Below are positions 33,905 through 45,215 of a DNA stretch of 64,000 bases, piece by piece; position 1 is the first letter of the stretch, and each line of letters begins with the position of its first letter. The stretch is from the NCBI GenBank assembly GCA_037962975.1, contig CM075672.1:125164001-125228000 (forward strand). Reading direction: 5' to 3'. Under the pieces are notes generated by a model. The model was not told the DNA's origin, searched no databases, and was given only the letters and a program-made list of their open reading frames with translations. This stretch comes from Clitoria ternatea. Its lineage: Eukaryota > Streptophyta > Magnoliopsida > Fabales > Fabaceae. Both the position numbers and the translations under genes were made by a program.

Positions 33905-34500
33905 TTATTAAATGTGGCGACGACACAAACCCATCGCTACTCCCGTCGCTCCATTAAAACAAGTGCCCACGTGTTTGATTTACTAACGTAAAGCACTCTG
34001 TCACTATTCTTAAAGCATATAGCGATAACCTCAATGACGACATGTCCTATCTTGGTTTTGCAACGAACAGACATACGTCGCTAACTTGCGGAGACAACAA
34101 AACTTGAAGACAAAAGGGTGGACTAAGTGACGATACCAACGACGATGCATTTTTCATCATACTTAGTGACAACTTGTGTCCATCGCTCTATGATTCATCA
34201 AAATCAGTGACGGTCTGGATGCCGTCGCTCAATTTTTCATCAAACTCAATGACAGTTTGGATGTCGTCGCTATATTTCGCACGTAACAAAAAATTGGAGG
34301 GAAACCAAAAAAATGGATGGAGGGAAACATAGCGACGGTTATAGTGACGAATTGTGAATAGCGACGGCGGTAGTGACGGGTTCCTGTGTCGTTGCTGATA
34401 TGGTTGCCAAATTTGTCCACATGGTCCCTTTTGGCCTTGACGGTTACTAAATCGGTCGGTAATTAGAGACGGCTTTGGGTGGTCACTAAATTCAAGTAGC
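33905..34500. repeat. Right subterminal repeats (CGTCGCT family)
   Basis: Repeated gtcgct, gcgacgg and related cores in both orientations, matching the left end. Confidence 0.88.
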
Positions 34501-34523
34501 TAACATGGTTTTTTCTAGTAGTG
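34501..34523 (-). repeat. Right terminal inverted repeat
   Basis: The inverted end reads CACTACTAGAAAAAACCATG, the canonical CACTA terminus, followed by ATG. Confidence 0.9.
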
Positions 34524-34526
34524 ATG
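34524..34526. other. Right target-site duplication of the CACTA element (ATG)
   Basis: This copy matches the ATG at 20742-20744. Confidence 0.8.
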
Positions 34527-35078
34527 TAAGCGTAACTAGTCTCTCTAACAAGTGATCCAAGAAAAATACCCAATAGCCTTCGAGCGACTTCGTTAACTAT
34601 CTGATATGAGCATAGTTAACTAAGTTCCAGAAGTGGCTAGCATCAAACTACTTAACCTCGACAGGTGGTATAACTAAAAGATCACTTAAAATTTTATGGT
34701 ATAAGCTATTAACGAGTTCTACATTGTATAAATTGTTTATTATCTATGAATTAGAAGAACGGAGTGTAGCTTATCCAATAACTTAGCATAAATTCTAAAA
34801 CATTCCTTGTCATTCATTTAAATCACGAGTCTCAGCCCAGATAACAGAATTACTAAAAACCTATGGGTACATCAGCCTTAGGAATTAAAGTAATTACAAG
34901 ACTACAAAAAGCAAGAAATGTGTTGATTACCCTGAAGCCTATCCTGGAACAAGTCTACAGAATAAAAAGATTTCAAGTCAAGATTAGGCAGTAAGGGTGA
35001 TGGCTTTGTTTACTAGTAAATTTCTAGCATTTTCCCTAGGAACCTCTTCATTGTTCTCAGAGTTATGTTGGGTCTCCC
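34527..35078. repeat. Continuation of the repeats right of the CACTA element
   Basis: The phrase gcgacttcgttaactatctg near 34590 matches the tandem units at 20455 and 20630, so the CACTA element split one repeat array. From about 34700 the sequence is AT-rich and unassigned. Confidence 0.5.
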
Positions 35079-36383
35079 TGTTGGTGTTCGCACTATAAGC
35101 TATTATGCTTTTAATGTATCATTTTGTACTTATCAATAAAATAAGTCTTTTCAGTTTTAAAATTGTTTTAAATCTATTTATCCTCAGAATAGTAGATTTT
35201 ATAAGAATTATTCCTAAAATGTCCCTAGTTAAGTATTTACATAGGGACATGTAAATACATTAAGACTAATGTGTGAATGTACTGATGATCTAAATCTCAC
35301 GGGCATGGATATGGAAGATATCAAGTCTTAACACGGGTGCACATTAAGAGTAATGTTGTATTAGATAGAACCATCATGAGAACATTGCATGGATCGTTAC
35401 ATGAGTTTCATAAATAGTTCTTAATGTGATAATAGTATATGTAGTCCTTCAACTGACAGTCACTATGATTCCTACATAAGGAGTTTGTTATTTTAATAAA
35501 TCACATTATCTGTAACAAGATAACCATAAAGGTTATGATTAGGCAAAGGACAAATTATACAGAGGGATATAAGTGATGTAGATGGGATTTGTCTCTTCTA
35601 TGTGACAAGAGTGATATTTATGGGCCGCTTGATGGAGTGAGACTAAAGAAATGCATGGCCATACTAGGGAGAATAAGTATTGGATATTTGTTCAGGTAAA
35701 GTCTACTCTGGTATCAAGTAAAATGAATTGGGTCATACAAGGATGACAACGACCATGCCTTGGGCCCAATTAGATATCGTGACAAAAGGAATGAATGTAT
35801 AAATAATTATCGCTTATTGATTATGTCAATGATAAATAATATTTAGACACAATGATGCATTGCTAGATGTCACTCTTATTTTATATTAATAATAAAATAG
35901 TTTATTATTAATATGATCAAATATTTTTCCTCTAGGGTCAGACGCATAGAGTAAGCCCGCTAGAGGATAGCTTTTATTTTAGTTAGACTAAAATAAAGCT
36001 ATTAGGCCTAACTCATTCAGAATGAGCCAGGAGCTCAATATTTATGGAGAGCCTATCAGGTTAGACTTGAGCCTATGTATAGAGCATGAGATGCTCATAG
36101 GCTGCTACTCAAAAGAAAAAGATCACTCACACTCTTGTAATTATGGTGAGGGCTAAATATTTCAAACTAGCATTTAGAGGTTCACCATCTTGTGGGAGTG
36201 CTTACATGAACTCCTAAAGGAGAAAACTAAGATTACTTCGATAAAAGAATTTATCTCATGTTTACAAGAGGTAATTCGAAAATGTGTTTTTTATTGTATG
36301 TTATTCTTTAAAACATTTGTTTTGCAAATTGATATGTGAATCCTATGTGTTTCTGTTTTCTGGCTCTATGATATTCCTTAACA
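35079..36383 (+). mobile_element. Solo LTR, 1305 bp, TSD CTCCC
   Basis: It starts TGTTGGTGTTCGC and ends CCTTAACA, flanked by perfect direct repeats CTCCC (35074-35078, 36384-36388). There is no internal coding region. TGTTGG...AACA ends are usual for Ty1/copia LTRs, but lineage is not proven. A 15/14-bp inverted repeat (agcttttattttagt ... actaaaataaagct) lies at 35969-36000. Strand is nominal. Confidence 0.8.
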
Positions 36384-36388
36384 CTCCC

Positions 36389-37044
36389 TATCGTCATCTT
36401 CGGACTCTCTCTTAGAGAACACTGTCTTGGGCTCTATCGATTGATCAACAAACAAAGGTAAAAGTTGGTAAGGCTCATATGTTGTTCCATGGGCTAACAC
36501 TGATACATGTCGTACAACTGTCTACCATAAAATTCATCATAGACACCTATGCCACGTGTGTTCAGTTCAACATCGAGGTTCCAATATTGGATTTCCCTTA
36601 TAGTGTTGTCGAATGCCATATCAACAAGAGCCATGTAAGCCATCATTTGTTGATTTTAGTCCTCCTCTTGCTTAGCATGTTCCTCTTTAAGAACCTTGAC
36701 ATCGATTTCAAGTTGATCAACCTTTTTCTCCATAACAAACTTCTCTAGAGGAATTTGATTAAACTTTGTTTGTAGAGCCTTAAAGCCTCTTCACCATCAA
36801 TATGCTTCAGCTCAACTTCCCTGGCCTGATTTTTAATTGATGTCAGGTCCTCTTCAAGTTTTTTTTATTCTTCTCTATCTCGTTCCACCAAGCCTCTTCA
36901 ATAGTATTTTTCTAAGCTTAGTCCTTCTTCATGGTCTTGAAGCACTGTTTACCTAATGAGGTGAATGATGTAGGCTTACCGACTTGAATTATTGGATCTT
37001 AGTCTTACATCCTTCTTTCTTTCAGCTTTTCTAGACATTTTCTT
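36389..37044 (-). pseudogene. Coiled-coil part of a gag-like non-autonomous element
   Basis: Broken minus-strand frames are rich in Lys/Glu/Leu and include an MSRKAERKKDVRLRSNNSS start near 37040 and a YDEFYGRQLYDMYQ segment near 36500. This resembles the coiled-coil region and C-terminal tail of gag-like proteins encoded by non-autonomous plant retroelements. Frames are interrupted many times. It is probably the continuation of 42244-44270, split by the insertion at 37045-42243. Confidence 0.35.
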
Positions 37045-37843
37045 TATGAAATGGCAGCATTAAAGGAAGCTTATTAAGAGGTCAGAACCATGTGGGATGC
37101 TTAGGGAAAAGAAGTGGGGAACTAGTCCTAAAAGGTGATGGAAGAAGGAAAGGACTTGAGAGATGAAAGAAGGTGTTTAGCGGATTTTAGAGGAAGGTGT
37201 GGTGGTTTAAGGGAGGCACCACCCAAGAGGGATAAGCCAAGGTTTACTCAAAACCTAAGGAGGAAATCCAAAGGATAAGAGTTGATTGTTTGCTAAGGGA
37301 ATCTAGCAAAAGGAGATGAGAAATCTTAACTACTTACAAAGTATATTTCACTTAAAATTCAATCTTATGAAATTTACAAAAGGAGAAGCCTTATATAGGC
37401 ACAGGAGCTCATGGAAATGGATTGGGCCTTAGCTAGCTCTTAGGCCCAATTACTAAAGACTACACAAAATGGAAAAATACAAGGCCCAAAAACAAGCTAA
37501 CTTATGTACAAGGCCCTAAAGTGGCCCAAAAGTGAACATGGCCATGTAAGGCCCAAGCCTATCGCCCATTGGGCTTTTTTAACCTAATTAACATAATATC
37601 TAAAATTTGTACAAAAGATGATGTTACACCCACAGAAACCCATACAACACTCAAAGACCTACACCTGCCAATGTAGTACAAGTAAAAAGAGTAAGGGTCT
37701 TCAAATGAGCATCCTTAGGCTTAGGCTCATTCATAAGCACAAGGAATCATGTCAAGGCCTTGTGAATGGTGTCTATGGGCTTCTTGGACCTAGATCTGGT
37801 CAAGGGTTCACTGAAGCTCTCTAAACCCTCTTCTAGGATCTTG
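37045..37843 (-). mobile_element. 3' LTR with overlapping pol tail
   Basis: Sequence from 37371 to about 37843 recurs at 41790-42243. The outer part (37045-37370) contains post-TATA LTR sequence like that at 46640-46720. The TATA box (minus strand GCCTATATAAGGC) lies at about 37392-37404. U3 carries about eight TGGGCY/RGCCCA site-II-like elements. The pol reading frame (EGLESFSEPLTRSRSKK) runs into the repeated segment. Confidence 0.6.
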
Positions 37844-37910
37844 TCCTCTTCTTTATGAAGATTTATCCTTAAATCCAGATCATCCTTATCATTATCTACA
37901 TCAAAGAGAG

Positions 37911-38890
37911 TCAAATCAAAAACATTAAATGTAACACTAACCCATACTCACCAGGGAGGTCAGGTACATAAGCATTATTATTAATTTTCTCAATGATTTC
38001 AAAAGGATCATCACCTCTTGGATTAAGTTTAGACTCTCTAAGGTTAGGAAATCTCTCTTTCCTTAGATAAAGCCAAACCCAATCACCAACATGAAACTTA
38101 ATATCTTTCCTCCTTTTGTTGGCACAACGAGCATAATGTTCACTTTTAGTTTGAATTTGGTTTCTAACCTTCTCATGAAAATCTTTTATGAAACTTGCCT
38201 TTTCCTCTCCATCTAAGTGAAGGAAGGAGTTAGAAATATCAATGGGTAAAAGGTCAAGTGGAGTGAGAGAGTTAAAACCATAAACAATCTCAAATGGATT
38301 ATGCTTAGTTGTGGAGTGTATTACCCTATTATGTGGAAATTCAACATGTGGCAAGCACTCATCACATGCTTTAGCATTCTTTTTTATTAAGACTCTTAAA
38401 AGAGTAGAAAGGGTCTTGTTTACTACCTCTATTTGACCATCAGTTTATGGAAGCCTGTGGTAGAAAAGAGAAGCCTAGTTCCTAATTTTACCCATAGAGT
38501 TTTCTAAAAATGACTTAGGAACTTGGTATTCCTATCAGAAACAACGGTTTTAGGGATCCTATACAACCTCACAATTTCTTTGGAAAATAGTTTAGCAATA
38601 TGACTTGCACCATCTACTTTGTGACAAGGAATGAAGTGACCTATTTTACTAGATCTATCTACCACTATAAAGATAGAGTTCATACCCCTTTGAGTCCTAG
38701 GCAATCCAAGCACAAAATCCATAAAAATATCAACCTAAGGAGCATTAGGAGTAGGTAAGGGAGTGTAAAGACCATTAGGTAAAAGTTTTGATTTAGCATT
38801 TTTTAAAAGTAAGACACCTAGAGTAAAGTCTTTGTACATCTCTTTTCATTTTAGGTCAATAAAAGTGTTCATTAAGTGTTGATAACGTTT
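37911..38890 (-). pseudogene. Integrase remnant, chromovirus-like element
   Basis: A zinc-module trace (HFGKDKT, NEHF, then CLTFKKC) lies near 38830-38900. The core open piece (38504-38722) has MDFVLGLPRTQRGMNSIFIV (first Asp) and VVSDRNTKF (second Asp). After a stop-rich gap the 147-residue piece 37911-38354 has MPHVEFPHNRVIHSTTKHNP and FEIVYGFN, then GDWVWLYLRKERFPNLRESK, a GPY/F-like module and LPGEYG. The glutamate region is in the broken gap. Confidence 0.85.
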
Positions 38891-38895
38891 TATCC

Positions 38896-39660
38896 TTACC
38901 AAAATAGCTTGTGAGTCCTCCCCCATGACTCTTTTAACAAAAGTTCTCTCATGGATCCTCTAGGAATGCAAATCTTATTAGCTTTAAAAAGAAAATCATC
39001 TAAAATGTGGAACCCATGATTAGAAGTGGTTGAACCACAAGAGTCGTAAATGGTAGAGAAATCTACATCACTTGGATATAATTTTTTTATCTCATTAAGT
39101 GCATGGATTTTAGCTCCAAGAGAAGCTATCAAATTATTCCTTCTAGACAAAGCATCCGCCACCACATTGGCTTTTCCATTTTTGTACTTAATGGCATAAT
39201 GAAATTGTTCCAAGAATTCAACCCACTTAGCATGTCTCTTATTATGGATGACAAACTCTTTAGGGATCAAATAATATTCCCTAGTTTGTAGGGCTCTAAT
39301 CAATGCATAAAACTCTTTATTATATGTAGGATAGTTTAAGGAAGCCTCATTGACTTTTTCACTGAAAGATGCAATAGGGTGTCCTTCTTGTAATAGCATA
39401 GCACCTATGCCAACGTTTAAGGCATCACATTCTAGCTCAAAGGTTTTTGAAAATATTGGAAGAGCTAAAATAGGAGCATTTGTAAGTCTACCCTTTAATT
39501 CATTAAAGGCTTTCTCTCGCCTTGGTCCCCAAACAAAAAGAACATTTTTCTTGACCAACTCATTAAGAGGTGAGGCCAAGGTAGAGAAATCTTTAATAAA
39601 TCTCTTGTAGAGGCTTGCCAAGCCGTGGAAGCTTCCAACTTCATTGATATTTTTTAGGGG
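38896..39660 (-). pseudogene. RNase H remnant, chromovirus-like element
   Basis: A 241-residue open frame: RFIKDFSTLASPLNELVKKN, KAFNELKGRLTNAPILALP, ECDALNVGIGAMLLQEGHPI (first RNase H acidic residue), YPTYNKEFYALIRALQ and KYKNGKANVVADALSRR (last Asp). The block between EFVIHN and KRHAKWVEF lacks the usual DHxSLKYLK segment, a deletion of about 15 residues that removes an essential aspartate. The open frame itself has no stop. Confidence 0.85.
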
Positions 39661-40571
39661 TTAACCATTCACTTATAGCCTTAACTTTTGTACTATCAAC
39701 TTGTACCCCTTTAGAACTTACCACAAATCCAAGAAAAACAATGTTATCCATGCTAAAAAAAAATATTTTCCAAATTAGCATAAAGTTAATTTGTTCTTAA
39801 AGCAAGCATAACTTGTCTTAAATGGTCAAGATAATAGTTCATGGTCTTTGAATAAATCAAAATATCATCAAAGTAGACCATAACAAAGTGCCCAATGAAT
39901 TCCGTCAAAACATGGTTCATGAGTCTCATAAAAGTACTTGGAGCATTAGTCAAGCCAAAGGGCATAACCAACCACTCATATAGTCCAAGTTTGGTCTTGA
40001 AAGCAGGTTTCTACTTATCACCCTCTTTAATTTTTATTTGATGATAGCCATTTTTAAGATCAATCTTAGAGAATATGGTGGAGCCACTTAGCTCATCTAA
40101 CATATTATCAAGTCTAGGTATAGGATGCATATACTTAATAGTGATGTTGTTTATGGCTCTACAATTAGTGCACATTTTCCATGAACCATCTTTTTTAGGA
40201 ACAAGTAAAATAGGTAATGAACAAGGGCTCAAACTCTCTCTTATCCTTCCCTTGGATAGAAATTCATTCACTTGTTTTTCAATTTCAAGGCTTTCTTTAG
40301 GGTTACATTTATATTCATGCCTATTTGGTAAACTAGCCCTTGATATTAAATCTATTTGATGCTTAATTCCTCTAATGGGAGGTAAGTCATAATGATTATC
40401 CTTTAGAAAAATATCCCCAAATTCATCTAAAAGGCTTTGCACTCCAATGGTCAAGGTTGAAGGGGAGAAGCCCACTAAGCACAAGGAAGTTCTAGGAGTG
40501 TCTTTTGGATACATCATATACATTGGTTGATGAAAGAGCAAGGCTCTCTTCACATCATGTTTGGTTACCAA
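39661..40571 (-). pseudogene. Reverse transcriptase remnant, chromovirus-like element
   Basis: The 186-residue frame 40011-40571 holds the RT start: HQIDLI, LPILLVPKKDGSWKM and IFSKIDLKNGYHQIKI with the first catalytic Asp. A stop (at the position usually Trp in DEWKTAF) precedes 39786-39971, which holds VMPFGLTNAPSTFMRLMN and FVMVYFDDILIYSK with the intact YFDD box. In the entry motif KMCVDCRAINNIT the Val-Asp pair reads TN. The remnant carries one nonsense change and one altered motif. Confidence 0.88.
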
Positions 40572-41040
40572 TAAATTTGTTTTAGAGTTATCTTATGAGA
40601 CAACTCATTTAACTTTTTCATTTTCTTATGTTTTCTAGATTTATGTTGAGAAGTGGAAGGACCAACTTCCCCGTCCCTTTTCAACTTCATTTGAAGATGA
40701 TCCTCTATAACCTGTTTAGGAGTCAAGGGATGTAAAATTATCTTTTTGTTGTCTTGTTTGAAGCTAAGAGTGTTTGAAAAACCCTCATGGAGAACCTTCC
40801 TATCAAACCCTAATAAGATGTGTGTTGCTTCCATGGGTACTTCATCACGCAAAACCTAAAACTTGTTTATTAACCAATATCTCACCCTTTTCATTTAACC
40901 ATTGTAACTTACAAGGCCTAAGGTGATCTACTAGTTTTAAACCCATTTTGTGGACTAGCCTTTGACTAGCTACGTTTGCACAACTTCCACTATCCATAAT
41001 TAGAGAACATAGTTTTTCATTTATCTAACATCTTATATAA
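40565..41040 (-). pseudogene. Aspartic protease and linker remnant
   Basis: The catalytic segment IMDSGSCANVAS (D-S-G) is readable near 40985-41000, after a stop. It is followed by LVHKMGLKLVDHLRPCKLQW and LNEKGEILVNKQV. After another stop the 95-residue piece (40565-40852) reads VPMEATHILLGFDRKV. The family has LLGRPWQFDRKV here, so four residues are missing. Confidence 0.8.
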
Positions 41041-41787
41041 AAGATGTTCTCTCTTTGTGTACAGTCATCAACCTTTACATGACTTCCAAGAAGCCTTTGA
41101 ATCATATAAAGTTTACCATCATCTCCTAAAATATGCTCACTATCATATGATTCACCACTCGAGTCATCACTTGAAGAGTGATCACCAGAATAAGAGTCTG
41201 ATTGACTTGAGTAACAACCATTAGATTTCAAAATCATTGTTGTCTTAGAAGGACAGTCAAAAGTAATATGACCTCTACCAAGGCATCTAAAACATTTTAT
41301 AGTAGAAGTTTTGGAAGAAGAAGGTTTATATGTGAAGTCATTCTTATATTTTGATGATCTATATATTTTTCTTCTTTATGCAACTCACTTTTAACAACTG
41401 GAGAAGAAGTGCGCACTCTATTCTCCCTAATTTTTTTTATCCAACTTTTCACTTTTATTAGAGTTAGAATTCTCCTTGCCCTTCCACTTGGGATTAAAGG
41501 TTTTGAAATCCCCTTTATAATTAGAATCTCTTTCATTAATTTGACTTTCCCCTTTAGTACATTGGTGTAGAAGTTCTTCTATATCAATATGTGGTAACAG
41601 CCCTACTTTATTTGTTATGTTCCTATTAAGACCATGGAGGAATCTACGCATCAAAGTTTCCCCATTTTCCTCTATGTTAGCCCTAATCATATCAATTTCT
41701 AAGGCTTTGTAATAGTATTCTACATTTTTTGATCCTTAGGTAAGTCTATTTAGGTTGGCTAAAAGATCCTCACAGGTGGTTATGATA
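41025..41787 (-). pseudogene. gag C-terminal half with zinc knuckle
   Basis: The open piece 41427-41690 reads MRRFLHGLNRNITNKVG and DIEELLHQCTKGESQI. A CCHC zinc knuckle (CFRCLGRGHITFDC) lies at about 41250-41295, followed by a Ser/Asp-rich linker (41025-41237). The N-terminal half is lost: at 41787 the sequence jumps directly to a copy of the LTR/pol-tail segment. Confidence 0.8.
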
Positions 41788-41789
41788 TT

Positions 41790-42243
41790 TACAAAAGGAG
41801 AAGCCTTATATAGGCAAAGGAGCTCATGGAAATGTATTGGGCCTTAACTAGCTCTTAGGCCCAATTACTAAAGACTACACAAAATGGAAAAATACAAGGC
41901 CCAAAAACAAGCTAACCTATGTACAAGGCCCTAAAGTGGCCCAAAAGTGAACATGGCCATGTAAGGCCCAAACCTAATTAACATAATATCTAAAATTTGT
42001 ACAAAAGATGATGTTAGACCCATAGAAACCCATACAAACCCATACAACACTCAAAGACCTACATCTGCCAATATATTACATGTAAAAAGAGTAAGGGTCT
42101 TCAAATGAGCATCTTTGGGCTTCGGCCCATTCATAAGCGTAAGGAATCATGTCAAGGCCTTGTGAATGGTATTTTTAGACTTCTTGGATCTAGATCTGGT
42201 CAAGGGTCCATTGAAGCTCTCTAAACCCCCTTCTAGGATCTTA
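41790..42243 (-). repeat. Truncated second copy of LTR plus pol tail
   Basis: This is a near copy of about 37371-37843. On the minus strand it starts in the pol tail (KILEGGLESFNGPLTRSRSK), runs through U3 with TGGGCY elements, and stops about 25 bp past the TATA box, where it abuts mid-gag. Primer site, leader and gag start are deleted. Either the LTR includes the pol 3' end, or this is the tail of a tandem neighbour. Confidence 0.75.
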
Positions 42244-44270
42244 TTAAGGTCTTCCTAGGTAATGTCCTTGTTAGTGGAGTCTCTAAAGACTGAAGCACCC
42301 CGATAAACTCTACCATATTCCACAGAGTTGTTTGAAAGGCATGATGCACCTGTTCATCAAATAAATCCCTCTATGCTCAGAAAGGGATGTTGAACTTAGC
42401 AAGCCCAAACCTTAATTAATTCAAATACGTAGATAGGCTAGAGTAGACGAATCTTTCATATTCCTCCAAAGTTAGAGCAACCTCCCTTTTTGTTGACTTT
42501 GGCACCGTAATAGCAACTCGACTAACACCTACATTAGTTAGGGTCAGCGGTGTCTTGGTTTTCTTTGCCTCCCGGTGTGTAGGCTCCTTTCTAAGACAAT
42601 GTGAGTGTTTCTTTTTCTTTTTAATTATTGTCACCACCTCTAACCTCAGTTCCAAATCCCCTAAACTTGTCCACAAAAATACTCACCTATTTGGTTGTGA
42701 AGTTTGGGCACCCCTGCTTTGGTAGGACGTTGTTCTCTCAAGCGACAATAGGGTTTTGAGCCTCTCTTCGTTATTAGATCTTGGCAAAGATGTTTTATTT
42801 CTCTATCTCTTTTGCAAATTAGAAGCATAAAAAGGTTAGTACACTAGTCAAAGCATATATGATATCACACTACAAATTAAAGAGAGAAAGAAATGTTACT
42901 CTAATAAGCATCCCGACAAGAAGCTTTCCTCATGAGGATTTTGCATAAAATTTTATTAAACCTGGAGTTTTCCCTCAAAGCGTCAATCACTTCTTTTAAT
43001 TGCAATGAGAGCTCATCCTCACTGATGGAGTAGGTGTTGCTTGTTAACGGAAAAATGCTTGTGGATCCACCCAATGTAGAACATTCGGGAAAAATTAAAA
43101 TTTTCCTAAAAAAATACTGGTTTCCCCTTCTTCACCTTTACCTTCATGAAGGCATGGTTGAAGCTGACTCTCAATTTTCATAAACTCCATGTAAGATTCG
43201 AAGTTGACAATGTTAAGTTACATCACAGGTTAATGTTGTCGAGCCTCTAACATTTATTACCTTGACACATCACTTTGCAATAGTAGAAAAGCATAGCTAC
43301 TGTAAGGATACAGTGGAAGTACTCCCCCAGAATTTCCAAGGACTTCACCTAACCCAGCCATTTGGATGAAGTTGGCTTGGAGCGATATTTATGAACTAAA
43401 GCATACCCATCTTAAATTCGGTCAAGGGGGAACCTTATTCCTATCTTTGTAAATAACATTTTATAAAAAATAAGGTATCGCAACCTCGGTAAATGATAGA
43501 TCTGGTCTGTTATTAGAGGAACAATCATAGTGAAGTGGTATTCGAATTCTTCATTGGAATAGACTTCAAAATCTGGGACTTAAATATCATCCTCATCTGT
43601 GGAATGTTTAGAAAATAGGCTTAGTGATTTAGCATGGACCCAAAAATATTGGTTCTTTTCTTTCTCCATGATCTAGTCAATTCGATATGCCACAATGTTA
43701 GTATTAATGAGATCCATAGCCATAATTTTTGGAGAACTCATCCAGAGTGCCCTTCTGACGCCATGGAGATTATTGAGTGTTTGAATAAAAGAGATACACA
43801 TGTAAAAAGTTACATCATCAGCGTGATAAAATTTGGCGCTAGAGCCACACTCACTATTAAAGTCTATATAAATAGGCAAAATAGGTTTGGGCTCTAAGGA
43901 TGAGTTAGAAGAAGGACACAGCTCGTCTAAATAATGATCTAGCTTTTCACAAGTGAAAGTCCTTAAAAGACAAGTGACTTTAGGATGAGACGGTCTAGGT
44001 AGTTCCCTTATGAATGCCCTATGGTCTCTAATCCTCATGATCGAATATAAATTCACTTGTACCACATGTAACTTATGCCAAGATGATATAAACGGCCACG
44101 CCAGCGGCTCCGACAGTATCTCCACTAACTCATCACTTATGTTGTCTTCCTCTATATTGTTTTCTATAAAGATAAAGAAAGTAAAAGATGAAATGTTTAA
44201 AGGATCACGATGTAAATATTACCTTATAAGAGGACAACATAGACATTTTTACTGGTACTAGCCAGTGAGT
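42244..44270 (-). pseudogene. gag-like protein remnant of a non-autonomous element
   Basis: Minus-strand open pieces include 43673-44125 (150 residues, with SIMRIRDHRAFIRELPRPSH and YIDFNSECGSSAKFYHADDV) and 42416-42676 (Lys-rich, KREVALTLEEYERFVYSSLS). Near 42300 lies VHHAFQTTLWNMVEFIGVLQ. This looks like the gag-like protein of large non-autonomous retroelements, with a globular N-terminal part and a basic or coiled tail. The family was not identified with certainty. The region in between has no long frame. Confidence 0.35.
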
Positions 44271-44370
44271 TTAGTAGCTTTACACTGATTGGTTGTTTGA
44301 GATTGAAGCTTAAGGATTCTCTAAAACAACAAGACATTTTCTAAAGACAAGTGAGCCCCTTTTATAGACG

Positions 44371-45215
44371 AGGCTTAGGGGCAAAAAGGCATAGGAACAA
44401 TTATGACACAATAATGACACCTACATATATATGACGTTTCATATCCCATCTAGTAGGCGTGCAAGAAATACAGTGTGACAACCAATCCATGCATGTCATT
44501 TACCTACTAGAAGGTGTGTCACATCAGTCCTAGGTACCCAACTCTGGTTAAGAACAAGAAACAAATAATTATTGATAACATTAGGTTATCTTAAATTAGA
44601 ATGACATGTAGCCATTGAAGTAACTCCTAAGCCATTCTTACAAGCTAGGGGTAAATGATCTGGTCTTGATACAGTCCCAAAGGATACTGACTCAAGACGG
44701 TACTCTTCATTGTAGACACATCTAACGAGTAGTTTTCGACACTGAATTTCTCACACGTAGATCCCCCTATGGTAGATCTCCGTAACTGGAGTCGGTAATG
44801 ACTAGAGTTAGATAGAGCATGGGAGAAATGTTAGGGGGAAACCAACCATATATTTGTAAATGATGTGAGGAATGTGTGCAATTAGGTCATATGGAATCTA
44901 TATTGACACATACTACATAGGATGTTCTCACCATCCAAGTCTATAAATATCACACATTTACTCCTCATTTAGGTATGTTCATCAACCACGCTTAAGCTCC
45001 AATATTAATTTACCCTGTATTGACTTGGGCGTCAGAGTGTCTTTACATATGACACCCTTTTTCGCCATACGACACAAGATACTAGTGTGTAGGCTAAATG
45101 AAATCACATCCAGGCTCTTAGATCTTCACTAGATTAGGATAGCTAATATTAGATCCTCACTAGACCGGTGTAACAGATAAGAAAGATATAAACCCTGGTA
45201 TCAACACCGGAAGCT
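44371..45215 (+). mobile_element. LTR-like segment (+)
   Basis: A TATA box CTATAAATATCACAC at 44941 is followed by tattgacttgggcgtcagag (about 45025), a phrase common in the R/U5 part of plant LTRs, and a 3' end near aaccctggtatcaacacc. No coding. Left and right borders are uncertain, and no partner LTR was found in the window. Confidence 0.5.

Larger units (their letters stand above)
20745..34523 (-). mobile_element. CACTA (En/Spm) DNA transposon with captured gene fragments
   Basis: A 13,779-bp element with terminal inverted repeats (left CACAACTAAGAAAAC, right CACTACTAGAAAAAAC), 3-bp duplication ATG, and dense GCGACGAC/CGTCGCT subterminal repeats at both ends. It carries a broken TNP2-type transposase gene and a second Ptta/En/Spm-type gene on the minus strand. 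The right half holds fragments of unrelated host genes. No transposase frame is intact, so it could move only with help from another copy. Confidence 0.92.
37045..42243 (-). mobile_element. Ty3/gypsy chromovirus-like element (-)
   Basis: Minus-strand order: truncated LTR-like repeat (41790-42243), gag with zinc knuckle, protease, RT, RNase H, integrase, then tail and 3' LTR. Gag shares RFLHGLN and DIEELLHQ blocks with the plus-strand gag at 9499-10331. The pol end overlapping the LTR-like repeat recalls CRM-type elements, but the lineage call is tentative and no chromodomain was seen. All frames are broken. Confidence 0.75.

Noticed and set aside
37911..41787. Functional retrotransposon
   Set aside because: RT has a stop and an altered entry motif, RNase H lacks an essential segment, integrase is broken, and the gag start is deleted.
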